From contig NZ_CP102263.1 of the NCBI RefSeq assembly GCF_025147485.1, positions 2,183,501-2,247,500 on the forward strand: DNA of 64,000 bases, given 5' to 3'. The translations under genes and the position numbers were made by a program. This DNA is from Bacteroides uniformis. GTDB taxonomy: Bacteria; Bacteroidota; Bacteroidia; Bacteroidales; Bacteroidaceae. The notes below the pieces were generated by a model, which saw nothing but the letters and a program-made list of their open reading frames with translations, was not told where the DNA came from and did no database searches. Below, piece after piece: positions 34,574-42,469 of the stretch. How positions within the stretch are numbered: the first letter of the stretch is position 1; each line of letters starts with the position of its first letter.

Positions 34574-35137
34574 ATGTCAACAGAAATAAGATATTTTGAA
34601 AACAGAAAAGATTGGCGGAAGTGGCTGGCTGACAATTTTGATACTGCCGATGGAGTCTGGTTTGTGTTTCCTACTAAATCTTCAAGCGAGAAAAGTATTG
34701 TATATAATGACGCTGTTGAAGAGGCCCTTTGTTTCGGGTGGATTGACAGCACGATAAAGTCACTTGACAAAGAACATAAAATTCAGCGTTTCACGCCCAG
34801 GAATCCTAAAAGTACCTATTCGCAAGCCAACAAAGAAAGGTTGAAATGGTTGCTGGAGCATAAAATGATACATCTTGAATTTGAGGATAAAATACGAACT
34901 GTCTTGTCGGTTCCTTTTGTTTTTCCAAATGATATAATCGACAGATTGAAAGAGGATGAAAGAATATGGAAGAATTATCAGAGTTTCTCTGACCCCTATA
35001 AACGTATCCGAATCGCATACATTGAAGCGGCGAGGAAACGACCGGAAGAATTTGAAAGGCGATTAAATAACTTTATCTGTAAAACGAAAGAGAACAAAAT
35101 AATAATAGGGTTTGGCGGGATTGAAAAATACTATTAA
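34574..35137 (+). CDS. YdeI/OmpD-associated family protein
   Basis: A 187-residue protein with the family blocks WRKWLADNFDTADGVWFVF, VYNDAVEEALCFGWIDST and RFTPRNPKSTYSQANKER. The C-terminal region is helical. Function unknown, though homologues are implicated in stress or antimicrobial peptide tolerance. It is probably co-transcribed with nnr. Its base composition is clearly more AT-rich than nnr, hinting at later arrival. Confidence 0.85.
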   Translation: MSTEIRYFENRKDWRKWLADNFDTADGVWFVFPTKSSSEKSIVYNDAVEEALCFGWIDSTIKSLDKEHKIQRFTPRNPKSTYSQANKERLKWLLEHKMIHLEFEDKIRTVLSVPFVFPNDIIDRLKEDERIWKNYQSFSDPYKRIRIAYIEAARKRPEEFERRLNNFICKTKENKIIIGFGGIEKYY

Positions 35138-35154
35138 CGCTAATTCTTTTCCGC

Positions 35155-35838
35155 TTATTTCTCTCTTGTCGTAATGTGGAAGCATCCTTGCTTCAACTCG
35201 TACTTGATGTAGCATTTATCGGCTTTCCGCAGGTCACGGAGCACTTCCGAAAGAACCAGTTTTAAGGTATCTGCGCTGACATCCTGCAAAGGACGTCCAT
35301 CCTCGTCTTCTATTTTCTGAAAGCGCTTCCAACTGACATCGAATGTCGTTCCGTAAAAATGTGCCGAGTTTGGAGAAGCATTGCCGTTACGGCGGCGCAG
35401 GCGTTTTACGTCGTCTTGGGTGCGGAGTACGGAAGTCACAATTATCTTGTTTGGATTCAGCCCCTTGGCGGTCAGTGAATCAAGGAAGTTGTGTCCGATG
35501 GTGTCCAGCAGGCTGGCGGCGCCCGGAATGAGATAAGGGATGGAATGCGTCAGTGAATCCACGGCATAGAGCTCGTTTGTCGTGATAGGTTGCAGTTGCT
35601 CTCTCATCTTTTCTGCTTCCTCGCGGGATGAAAGTACACGTATGCCGATGGCTTGGGCTACATTGAGATGTTTCTCATTCAAGTCTCCGAACGAGCGCTT
35701 GTAGCTGACAACACCCCGAATGTTGCGCGGTTCGTTCAACTTGAGCGACATGTCCTTCTTCTTACAGCCGGCAAAGGTGAATGTTGCGGCAGCTGCGACA
35801 ATTATCAGTATAGGTAGGATTCTGGAAGAATATCTCAT
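35155..35838 (-). CDS. DUF5715 lipoprotein, possible M15-like peptidase
   Basis: A 227-residue protein with a signal peptide and lipobox (AAAATFTFAGC, Cys at residue 25). The C-terminal part has SVLRTQDDVKRLRRRNGNAS, SAHFYGTTFDVSW and YELKQGCFHITTR, which resembles the H-x6-D...H zinc pattern of D-Ala-D-Ala carboxypeptidases (M15/VanY). The family is annotated as DUF5715; peptidase activity is my inference. It is monocistronic and convergent with the YdeI-like gene. Confidence 0.8.
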   Translation of the reverse strand: MRYSSRILPILIIVAAAATFTFAGCKKKDMSLKLNEPRNIRGVVSYKRSFGDLNEKHLNVAQAIGIRVLSSREEAEKMREQLQPITTNELYAVDSLTHSIPYLIPGAASLLDTIGHNFLDSLTAKGLNPNKIIVTSVLRTQDDVKRLRRRNGNASPNSAHFYGTTFDVSWKRFQKIEDEDGRPLQDVSADTLKLVLSEVLRDLRKADKCYIKYELKQGCFHITTREK

Positions 35839-35865
35839 CTTATAAATGTACTATGTCTGTGAAAA

Positions 35866-35895
35866 ATCTGCGTTAATCTGTGTAATCTGTGGTGA
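35866..35895. repeat. Dispersed ATCTGTGTAATCTGTGG-type repeat
   Basis: Repeated ATCTG(T/C)G(T)(T/A)AAT units lie in the gap between the DUF5715 gene and truA. They resemble the outer arms of the repeat at 11090-11156 and the sequence near 63925. Probably one degenerate copy of a genome-wide intergenic family. Confidence 0.45.
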
Positions 35896-35935
35896 AAACC
35901 TTGCAAAGATAATTCAAACCTTCTTAAGTTTGCAC

Positions 35936-35943
35936 TATCTTTG
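35936..35943 (+). promoter_or_regulatory. -7 box TATCTTTG immediately before truA
   Basis: Exact TAnnTTTG match. It ends only 15 bases before the GTG at 35959, so the mRNA leader would be about ten bases. An in-frame TTG at 35941 lies inside this box and so cannot be the translated start if this promoter is used. No good -33 box is visible. Confidence 0.5.
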
Positions 35944-35958
35944 CACACAAAAAAGACC

Positions 35959-36711
35959 GTGCAACGATATTTTATATACCTGGCTTATGATGGCACCGCT
36001 TATCACGGCTGGCAAATCCAGCCGAATGGAGCGAGTGTGCAGGAGTGTTTGATGAAGGCGCTGAGTACCTTGCTGCGTCGCGAGGTGGAAGTCGTGGGAG
36101 CGGGGCGTACCGATGCCGGGGTGCATGCCTCACTGATGGTAGCTCACTTTGACAGTGATTCTCCTCTGGACACTGTTTTTATGACGGATAAGCTGAATCG
36201 TCTGCTTCCTCCCGATATTTCCGTATACCGCTTGCGGGCCGTGAAGCCCGATGCACATGCCCGCTTTGATGCTACGGCGCGGATGTATAAGTATTACGTC
36301 ACTACTGCCAAGATGCCTTTCAATCGTCAATACCGTTGCCGTCTGTTCCAAACACCGGACTTTGAACGGATGAATGAGGCTGCCCAAACCTTGTTTGACT
36401 ATACGGACTTTACCAGCTTCAGCAAACTTCATACGGATGTCAAAACCAATAATTGCAAGATTATGCATGCCGCCTGGACCCGGGTAGACGATGTGACCTG
36501 GGTGTTCACCATCCAGGCCGACCGGTTCCTGCGGAACATGGTACGCGCCATTGTCGGTACTTTGCTCGAAGTGGGTCGCGGAAAACTTTCTGTTGAGAGT
36601 TTCCGACGCGTCATCGAACAGAAGGACCGTTGTCAGGCAGGAACCTCCGTTCCCGGAAATGCATTGTTTCTAGTGGATGTAGCCTATCCGGAAACTACTT
36701 TTTTAGAATAA
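35959..36711 (+). CDS. truA: tRNA pseudouridine(38-40) synthase TruA
   Basis: TruA modifies the anticodon stem-loop of tRNAs. The 250-residue protein starts with the typical [21 protein letters not shown] when the GTG at 35959 is used; the catalytic aspartate is in [19 protein letters not shown] and [18 protein letters not shown] are the other signatures. No ATG is available near the conserved N-terminus, so an alternative start must be used. It is followed by an AT-rich gap and the DMT gene. Confidence 0.93.
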   Translation: MQRYFIYLAYDGTAYHGWQIQPNGASVQECLMKALSTLLRREVEVVGAGRTDAGVHASLMVAHFDSDSPLDTVFMTDKLNRLLPPDISVYRLRAVKPDAHARFDATARMYKYYVTTAKMPFNRQYRCRLFQTPDFERMNEAAQTLFDYTDFTSFSKLHTDVKTNNCKIMHAAWTRVDDVTWVFTIQADRFLRNMVRAIVGTLLEVGRGKLSVESFRRVIEQKDRCQAGTSVPGNALFLVDVAYPETTFLE

Positions 36712-36780
36712 AAGAGGGATGCACTACAAAAACGTACCCCCCTCCTTTTAATTTTTAATTCTTAATTTTTAATTAACTCT

Positions 36781-37680
36781 ATGTGGTTATTGCTTGCTTT
36801 CCTCTCTGCTGCCTTATTGGGATTTTACGATGTCTTCAAGAAGAAGTCGCTTCGTGACAATGCCGTACTGCCGGTACTTTTCCTGAACACGCTGTTCTCG
36901 AGCCTGATATTTCTTCCTTTCATTCTGGTATCTGCCTTTGCGCCGTCGGTGTTGGGAGGTACGATGTTTGATGTTCCCGTGGTGGGGTGGGAGGTGCATA
37001 AGTTTATTGTTGTCAAGTCGTTTATCGTGCTCTCTTCCTGGATATTCGGTTATTTCGGGATGAAGCATCTGCCGCTGACCATCGTGGGACCGATTAATGC
37101 GACGCGCCCCGTGATGGTGCTTGTAGGTGCCATGCTTGTGTTTGGCGAACGCTTGAACCTTTATCAATGGATTGGCGTGATGCTTGCCATAGTATCCTTT
37201 TTCATGCTGAGCCGTTCGGGCAAGAAGGAGGGAATCGACTTCAAGCATAACAAATGGATTCTTTTCATCGTGCTGGCTGCCGTTGCTGGAGCTGTCAGTG
37301 GGCTGTATGACAAATATCTGATGAAGCAGCTCAATCCGATGCTGGTGCAGTCGTGGTATAATGTCTACCAAGTCTTTATCATGTGCCCCATTATCTTGCT
37401 GTTGTGGTACCCCAAGCGAAAAGAAAGTACCCCGTTTCGTTGGGACTGGACCATTATCTGTATCTCCATTTTCCTTTGTGCGGCAGACTTTGTCTATTTT
37501 TATGCCCTGAGCTATGAGGACTCCATGATTTCCATCGTTTCGATGGTGCGTCGTGGAAGCGTTGTTGTTTCCTTCCTTTTCGGTGCGCTTTTCTTCCGTG
37601 AAAAGAATTTAAAAAGCAAGGCTGTCGACCTCATTTTGGTGTTGATTGGAATGTTCTTCCTATATTTGGGGAGTAAATAA
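36781..37680 (+). CDS. DMT superfamily transporter (EamA-like)
   Basis: A 299-residue inner-membrane protein with ten hydrophobic segments in two EamA-like halves. It starts MWLLLAFLSAALLGFYDVFKKKSLRD; the first half ends near ARPVMVLVGAMLVFGERLN-type sequence (TRPVMVLVGAMLVFGE), repeated near the end as VSFLFGALFFREKNLKSKA. Substrate unknown; the family exports metabolites. It is 11 bases from the GAF gene and probably co-transcribed with it. Confidence 0.88.
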   Translation: MWLLLAFLSAALLGFYDVFKKKSLRDNAVLPVLFLNTLFSSLIFLPFILVSAFAPSVLGGTMFDVPVVGWEVHKFIVVKSFIVLSSWIFGYFGMKHLPLTIVGPINATRPVMVLVGAMLVFGERLNLYQWIGVMLAIVSFFMLSRSGKKEGIDFKHNKWILFIVLAAVAGAVSGLYDKYLMKQLNPMLVQSWYNVYQVFIMCPIILLLWYPKRKESTPFRWDWTIICISIFLCAADFVYFYALSYEDSMISIVSMVRRGSVVVSFLFGALFFREKNLKSKAVDLILVLIGMFFLYLGSK

Positions 37681-37691
37681 ACAAGAGATAT

Positions 37692-38162
37692 ATGGCAGAA
37701 GACCTATATATAAATGCTGGTAGCAAGACAGAGAAATATCGCGCTTTGCTTCCTCAACTGAAAAATCTGCTGGCAGGTGAAGATGACTTGATAGCCAATC
37801 TGGCGAATGTTTCGGCGGCGCTGAAAGAGACTTTCCATTTCTTTTGGGTAGGCTTCTATTTGGTGAAGGGTGAAGAATTGGTGTTAGGACCTTTCCAGGG
37901 ACCGATAGCTTGTACGCGCATCAGGAAAGGCCGTGGTGTTTGCGGCACGGCATGGGATAGAGCCGAGACGTTGGTTGTGCCCGATGTGGATGCATTTCCC
38001 GGACATATAGCCTGCAGCTCGCTGTCGCGTTCGGAGATCGTGGTTCCGCTGAAGCGTGAGGACGGTGAAGTGTGGGGAGTATTGGATATTGACAGTGACG
38101 ATTTGGGCGGTTTTGATGAAACAGATGCCCGTTTCCTTGAAGAAATGATTAAAATGTTATGA
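37692..38162 (+). CDS. msrC: Free methionine-(R)-sulfoxide reductase (GAF domain)
   Basis: A 156-residue single GAF domain protein with the fRMsr pattern: FHFFWVGFYLV, then ACTRIRKGRGVCGTAWDRAE and DVDAFPGHIACSSLSRSEIVVPL, giving the three cysteines used in catalysis. It reduces free methionine sulfoxide. It overlaps the DUF3256 gene by 4 bases (ATGA). Confidence 0.9.
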   Translation: MAEDLYINAGSKTEKYRALLPQLKNLLAGEDDLIANLANVSAALKETFHFFWVGFYLVKGEELVLGPFQGPIACTRIRKGRGVCGTAWDRAETLVVPDVDAFPGHIACSSLSRSEIVVPLKREDGEVWGVLDIDSDDLGGFDETDARFLEEMIKML

Positions 38163-38818
38163 TAAGAAAACTGAGTGCTTTTTTGATTTTGGCTTTCATC
38201 GGATGGGGGTATTTGCAGGCCCAGGAAGCCAAGACGTGTTTTAAGAATATGCCGGATTCTATATGTCCGTTGCTTAGCGCCGTGAACCGTGCGGATTTTA
38301 TAGACTTTCTGGAAAGTAAGATGAAAGCTGAGGTGACCAACAGCTTTGGTGGTAAATCGGAAATGACGGAACTTTCTCCAGACTATATACATGTGAAGAT
38401 GACGCCCCAGAGTTCATGGCAGATGAAGCTCTTGTCTATTAACGACAGTACGAAGGTGATTTGTGTGGTTGCTACGGTTTGTGCTCCGGCTTGCGACAGC
38501 CATGTCAAGTTCTATACGACAGACTGGAAGGAGCTGGTTGCTTCGTCCTACCTGCCGGCATTGCCCGTTCTGGATGATTTTATCGCTGAGGCCGCGGATA
38601 CGGTGGATGTCTATGAGTATCAGGATGCCCGTCGCCAGGCCGACATGCTGCTGATGAAAGCGGACCTTTCTGCGAAGGATGCCACGTTGGCATTCACTTT
38701 TACCACGACCGATTACATGGGTAAAGAAGCGGCGGAGAAACTGAAACCGTTTGTCCGCCGTCCTATTGTTTATACTTGGAATCAAGGGAAGTTCGAGAAA
38801 TCCTCTACTTCACTTTGA
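38159..38818 (+). CDS. DUF3256 family secreted protein
   Basis: A 219-residue protein with signal peptide (FLILAFIGWGYLQAQ) and the DUF3256 pattern: FKNMPDSICPLLSAVNRAD, DYIHVKMTPQSSWQMKLL, and CVVATVCAPACDSHVKFY with two cysteines that could form a disulfide. Periplasmic, function unknown. It overlaps the GAF gene by 4 bases and the convergent YitT gene by 14 bases at its 3' end. Confidence 0.85.
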   Translation: MIRKLSAFLILAFIGWGYLQAQEAKTCFKNMPDSICPLLSAVNRADFIDFLESKMKAEVTNSFGGKSEMTELSPDYIHVKMTPQSSWQMKLLSINDSTKVICVVATVCAPACDSHVKFYTTDWKELVASSYLPALPVLDDFIAEAADTVDVYEYQDARRQADMLLMKADLSAKDATLAFTFTTTDYMGKEAAEKLKPFVRRPIVYTWNQGKFEKSSTSL

Positions 38819-39695
38819 TTCTGTCGAATCCCTCTCCATAGACTCCGATGACTGCACTTTGTGATACAAAGGCATTGGGGTCTATGTCTTTTATGAGCCG
38901 GAAAATGATGGTGGACTCCCGCTTCTTGGCCAGCACGAACAGCATTTTTATCTCTTTTCCCGTATAGAAGCCCGAGGCGTTGATGACCGTTGCACCTCTG
39001 TGAGGATATACCTGGATGTGCTTGGCTATCTCCTCATATTTATCGCTGATAATAAAGAATTGTACGGACTGGCGGGCACTGTTCACCACTTGGTCGAGCA
39101 CGAAGCTGCATATGTATAGAGTAACGTAGCCATACACCACCTTTTCCCAATCTTTTAGAACAAAGTAACTGGACGAGATGATGATAAGGTCACATATCAA
39201 CATGACTCTGCCCAGCGTGATGTCGCGGTACTTGTTGATTACGGCGGCAATGATGTCCGTGCCGCCAGTACTGCCGTTGTTGGAAAAGGCGATGCCGATG
39301 CCGCTACCGCAGAAGGAGGCACCGATGACACAAGCCATGAAAGGCTGGTCGTGCAGGAGGACAACACCCTCGGTCAGTTTCTGGATAATGGAAAGGAAAA
39401 AGGTCAGGGTGAATACGGCAAAGATTGTCTTTACGCTGAACTTCCATCCCAACACACGTAGGGCAAGCAATAGAAGCAGAAAATTGATGGCGAAGTACGT
39501 ATATTGGACGGGAAATCCAGTGGCAAAATATACGATGGATGCAATGCCCGGTACGCCACCGGTAGTAATATCGTTGGGAAGCAGGAAGACTGTCCAGCCG
39601 ATACCATATAAGACCATACCCAGGGCAATCATCAGATAATCCCGCAGTTCGCGCATGGTGTTCTGTCGGGAGGGAACATTTACTATTGTTTTCAT
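38805..39695 (-). CDS. YitT family membrane protein (DUF2179)
   Basis: A 296-residue protein with five to six N-terminal membrane helices (GMVLYGIGWTVFLLPNDITTGG, ASFCGSGIGIAFSNNGSTGGTD) and a C-terminal cytoplasmic DUF2179 domain (GATVINASGFYTGKEIKMLFVLAKKRE, DPNAFVSQSAVIGVYGEGF). A transporter-like role is assumed, substrate unknown. A minus-strand TATCTTTG (39735-39728) upstream is a likely -7 box. It marks the last core gene before the AT-rich locus. Confidence 0.9.
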   Translation of the reverse strand: MKTIVNVPSRQNTMRELRDYLMIALGMVLYGIGWTVFLLPNDITTGGVPGIASIVYFATGFPVQYTYFAINFLLLLLALRVLGWKFSVKTIFAVFTLTFFLSIIQKLTEGVVLLHDQPFMACVIGASFCGSGIGIAFSNNGSTGGTDIIAAVINKYRDITLGRVMLICDLIIISSSYFVLKDWEKVVYGYVTLYICSFVLDQVVNSARQSVQFFIISDKYEEIAKHIQVYPHRGATVINASGFYTGKEIKMLFVLAKKRESTIIFRLIKDIDPNAFVSQSAVIGVYGEGFDRIKVK

Positions 39696-39876
39696 TATAA
39701 TTTTATGTGGTTGTGAAAATGCGGGGACAAAGATACAAAAGATATCATTTGTTTGTTTGAGTATAAGATTGATATTTATATTTTGATGTTACTATGAGTT
39801 TTAACATACAATAGCTTGCTTTGATAAAATAATTATCTATATTCGCTTTTATAATTAACGGTGATTATTGACTTAG

Positions 39877-40767
39877 ATGACTATGAAACCACTTTACCAA
39901 GATCTGCCATTCCCAATAGACAGTCATATACATTATTATATAGAAGACTTGCCGCACTTCATTGTACCTTGGCATTATCATCCGGCCATAGAGATAATGT
40001 ATATAACTAGAGGTATAGGAACCCGTTTTGTTGGGGATTGCATAGAACAGTATGAGGAGGGGGATGTATGTATGATTGGCCCTAATCTCCCTCATGAATG
40101 GCGTAATGATGATGCTTATTTTGATAAGGAGTCTGGTTTGCGTGCTACGTGTATCTGTCTGTTCTTTAAACGTGAGATATTTGATCCGAATTTTATCAGA
40201 TTACCAGAAATGAATAATATTCGTGATTTGATAGAGAGATCACGGCGTGGACTGAAGTTTACCGGAAAATCGAAATTAGAGATAACCCGGTTTATAAGGA
40301 GTTCGGTGAATGATGTAGGGGTTCGGAAGGTAACGAATCTTTTAACACTTCTTGAGCTGATGGCCACATCGACTGAGTATGAGTTACTGGCCTCAGTGGG
40401 ATTTACGAATTCTGTAAATTCAGAAGATTTTGAGAGATTTAATAAGGTATACAAGTTTCTCGTCAAGAACTTTGCGACTTCCATTAGGTTGGAAGAAGTT
40501 TCGACTTTGGTTGGATTGACCCCGACAGCTTTTTGCCGTTATTTCAAGGAGAGGACCAAGAAAACCTTTGTAGAATATCTGAACGAAATGCGTATCGGTT
40601 ATTCGAAAAAACTATTACTGGAAAACAAAATGAAGATTTCTACTATCAGTGGGGAAGTCGGATTCCCTAACTTATCTAATTTTATATCCCAATTTAAAAA
40701 AGTGACAGGAATGTCCCCGTCGCAGTTCCAAAAGCAGTTTGGAGTAAAGGCTAAACAAGCCATTTGA
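39877..40767 (+). CDS. AraC family transcriptional regulator
   Basis: A 296-residue regulator. The N-terminal cupin-like sensing domain (HFIVPWHYHPAIEIMYITRG, EEGDVCMIGPNLPHEW) is followed by the two helix-turn-helix AraC DNA-binding domain over the last 100 residues (EEVSTLVGLTPTAFCRYFKE; ISTISGEVGFPNLSNFISQF; MSPSQFQKQF). It lies directly upstream and in the same direction as the sugar-phosphate/PUL operon and is the only regulator near it; there is no SusR, hybrid two-component or sigma/anti-sigma gene. It probably senses a sugar or sugar phosphate and activates the 40913 promoter. Confidence 0.92.
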   Translation: MTMKPLYQDLPFPIDSHIHYYIEDLPHFIVPWHYHPAIEIMYITRGIGTRFVGDCIEQYEEGDVCMIGPNLPHEWRNDDAYFDKESGLRATCICLFFKREIFDPNFIRLPEMNNIRDLIERSRRGLKFTGKSKLEITRFIRSSVNDVGVRKVTNLLTLLELMATSTEYELLASVGFTNSVNSEDFERFNKVYKFLVKNFATSIRLEEVSTLVGLTPTAFCRYFKERTKKTFVEYLNEMRIGYSKKLLLENKMKISTISGEVGFPNLSNFISQFKKVTGMSPSQFQKQFGVKAKQAI

Positions 40768-40853
40768 TTCTACTATTTTATCATTGAATATTTGGTGGTT
40801 AGAGCCTTGGTTTTCTACTTTTTTTGCAAGGTTTTATCCATTTGCTGCGAATA

Positions 40854-40868
40854 ATGGTAAAATACCAT
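40854..40868. promoter_or_regulatory. Possible operator palindrome ATGGTA-AAA-TACCAT
   Basis: A perfect 6-bp inverted repeat around three A bases, 45 bases upstream of the -7 box of the locus. Nearby TTTGC repeats (40830, 40842) may be further half-sites. Position fits an activator site for the adjacent AraC protein, though AraC sites are more often direct repeats. Confidence 0.35.
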
Positions 40869-40912
40869 AATTATCGGAAAATATAGAGGAAAGAGCGAGT
40901 TCCATATCAGCG

Positions 40913-40920
40913 TACTTTTG
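40913..40920 (+). promoter_or_regulatory. -7 box TACTTTTG of the PUL operon
   Basis: Exact TAnnTTTG match 21 bases before the first ATG of the operon, with no TTTG -33 box at the right distance. A weak upstream element fits a promoter that needs an activator. Transcription would start about 40926. Confidence 0.55.
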
Positions 40921-40940
40921 CAATATAAGATTTTAAAAGT

Positions 40941-41513
40941 ATGATGCTGATGAATGATAAGAGAACAAATGAGTCGCCTTTGCTCTTTATAAAGGATTCT
41001 TTGATCGGTGAAAATGTGAAGAGGAGTTTGAAGACTTTGGCTGATTTACGAGGTGTTTTTCATAATTGTGAGGCTTATGAACAGATGTCTCCTGATACTT
41101 TATTGTATGAGGTGACTTGTCATCTGCCGGTTGAAGAAGGAACGCCAGGGGGACTCTATTTCGGAATCACGAGAATTTATCCAGGTAAGGTTGGTGATGA
41201 GTATTTCATGACCAAAGGACATTTTCATGCCAATATGAATCGTGGGGAGTACTATTGGGGAGTGGAAGGTGAAGGCAGATTGATTATGATGGATCAGAAC
41301 CGAAGGGTTTGGAGTGAGCGGATGTTTCCGGGTAGTCTTCATTATATACCTGGAGGGGTGGCCCATCGTGTGGCAAATATAGGATATTCTGTTCTGTCAT
41401 TCGCTGCTTGTTGGCCTTCGGACGCAGGACATGATTATCAGGTGATTTTGGAGAACGGGTTTTCTGCATCTTTACAGTGTGTGAATGGCAATCCCCAATT
41501 GATAGAAATATGA
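40941..41513 (+). CDS. Cupin-type glucose-6-phosphate isomerase (first copy)
   Basis: A 190-residue archaeal-type phosphoglucose isomerase: a metal-dependent cupin with the ligand set H94-x-H96 in TKGHFHANMNRGEYYWGVEGEG, the Glu of GEYY and a later His in HYIPGGVAHRVAN. It interconverts glucose 6-phosphate and fructose 6-phosphate. First gene of the operon. Its TGA overlaps the ATG of the ROK gene. Unusual beside a second cupin isomerase three genes on; the two share the fold but little sequence, so they may differ in substrate. Confidence 0.85.
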   Translation: MMLMNDKRTNESPLLFIKDSLIGENVKRSLKTLADLRGVFHNCEAYEQMSPDTLLYEVTCHLPVEEGTPGGLYFGITRIYPGKVGDEYFMTKGHFHANMNRGEYYWGVEGEGRLIMMDQNRRVWSERMFPGSLHYIPGGVAHRVANIGYSVLSFAACWPSDAGHDYQVILENGFSASLQCVNGNPQLIEI

Positions 41514-42469
41514 ATATGAAGTATATCATAGCTGTAGATTTGGGAGGAACCATTACAAAAGTCGGTCTCTTACGCAATGGAGAACTGGTAGACTATGTAA
41601 AAATGCCTTCTCGTCAAGATTTGGATATGACAGCAAGTTTGCCGGAGATTGAAAATGCAATTGATTTCCTGCTAAATTCAAATGGTGTGAAGCGCCTCTT
41701 TGGAGTGGGTATAGCTTTTCCAGGGCTAGTAAATAATAAAAAAAGCATTATTATATCTACGAATGAAAAATATGATGATGGAGTGGAGCTTGATTTGGAT
41801 AGATGGGCGGATGAACATTGGGGAGCCCCCTTTTACATTGATAATGACGCACGGCTTGCAGCAATTGGAGAATGGCAATATGGGAGCGGCAGAGGATATG
41901 ATAGCGTTGTTATGATGACTATTGGTACGGGCATAGGATCGGGAGTCATTATGAATGGTGAGGTAATGTATGGAAAGCACTTTCAAGCAGGTTCGTTGGG
42001 TGGCCATTTTGTAGTAGACTACAAAGGAAGGTTATGCTCTTGTGGAAACAAGGGGTGTGTGGAGGCTTTGTCCTCTTCATTCTTCCTTCATAAAATTATA
42101 AAGGATCATGCTTGCCTGTCTCCTTCGTTTAAAATGTCATCTCAGAATTATGATTTTAAAGAAATCTTCCAATTGGCGGAACAAGGAAATAGAGACGCGT
42201 TATTGGTACGAAATGAATGCATTGAAATATGGGGAGCTGCTGTTATAAATTTTATTCATGCTTATGATCCTGAAGTGGTGATACTTGGAGGGGGAATCAT
42301 GAATAGCCATAAAGTGATAGTGCCTTATATCGAGGAACGGGTGTCAAAGTTTGCCTGGACTCCGAGTGCAAAAGTATCTGTGGTAGTTTCTAGCTTGGGA
42401 GATTATGCAGCTTTGTATGGTTTGGAATATTGTTTAAGAAAAAAGATAAAAGATGAAGTATTCTGCTAA
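41510..42469 (+). CDS. ROK family sugar kinase
   Basis: A 319-residue ROK protein without a DNA-binding domain, hence a kinase rather than a repressor. MKYIIAVDLGGTITKVG holds the phosphate loop, DNDARLAAIGEWQYG the catalytic aspartate, TIGTGIGSGVI the second loop, and CSCGNKGCVEAL the structural zinc cysteines. Likely substrates are glucose, mannose, GlcNAc or ManNAc. The ATG at 41510 forms an ATGA overlap with the preceding stop; 41516 is also possible. It overlaps the next gene by 17 bases. Confidence 0.88.
   Translation: MNMKYIIAVDLGGTITKVGLLRNGELVDYVKMPSRQDLDMTASLPEIENAIDFLLNSNGVKRLFGVGIAFPGLVNNKKSIIISTNEKYDDGVELDLDRWADEHWGAPFYIDNDARLAAIGEWQYGSGRGYDSVVMMTIGTGIGSGVIMNGEVMYGKHFQAGSLGGHFVVDYKGRLCSCGNKGCVEALSSSFFLHKIIKDHACLSPSFKMSSQNYDFKEIFQLAEQGNRDALLVRNECIEIWGAAVINFIHAYDPEVVILGGGIMNSHKVIVPYIEERVSKFAWTPSAKVSVVVSSLGDYAALYGLEYCLRKKIKDEVFC

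Noticed and set aside
35941..35958. TTG start for truA
   Set aside because: It lies inside the -7 promoter box, and the added residues MHTKKT are not in the family.
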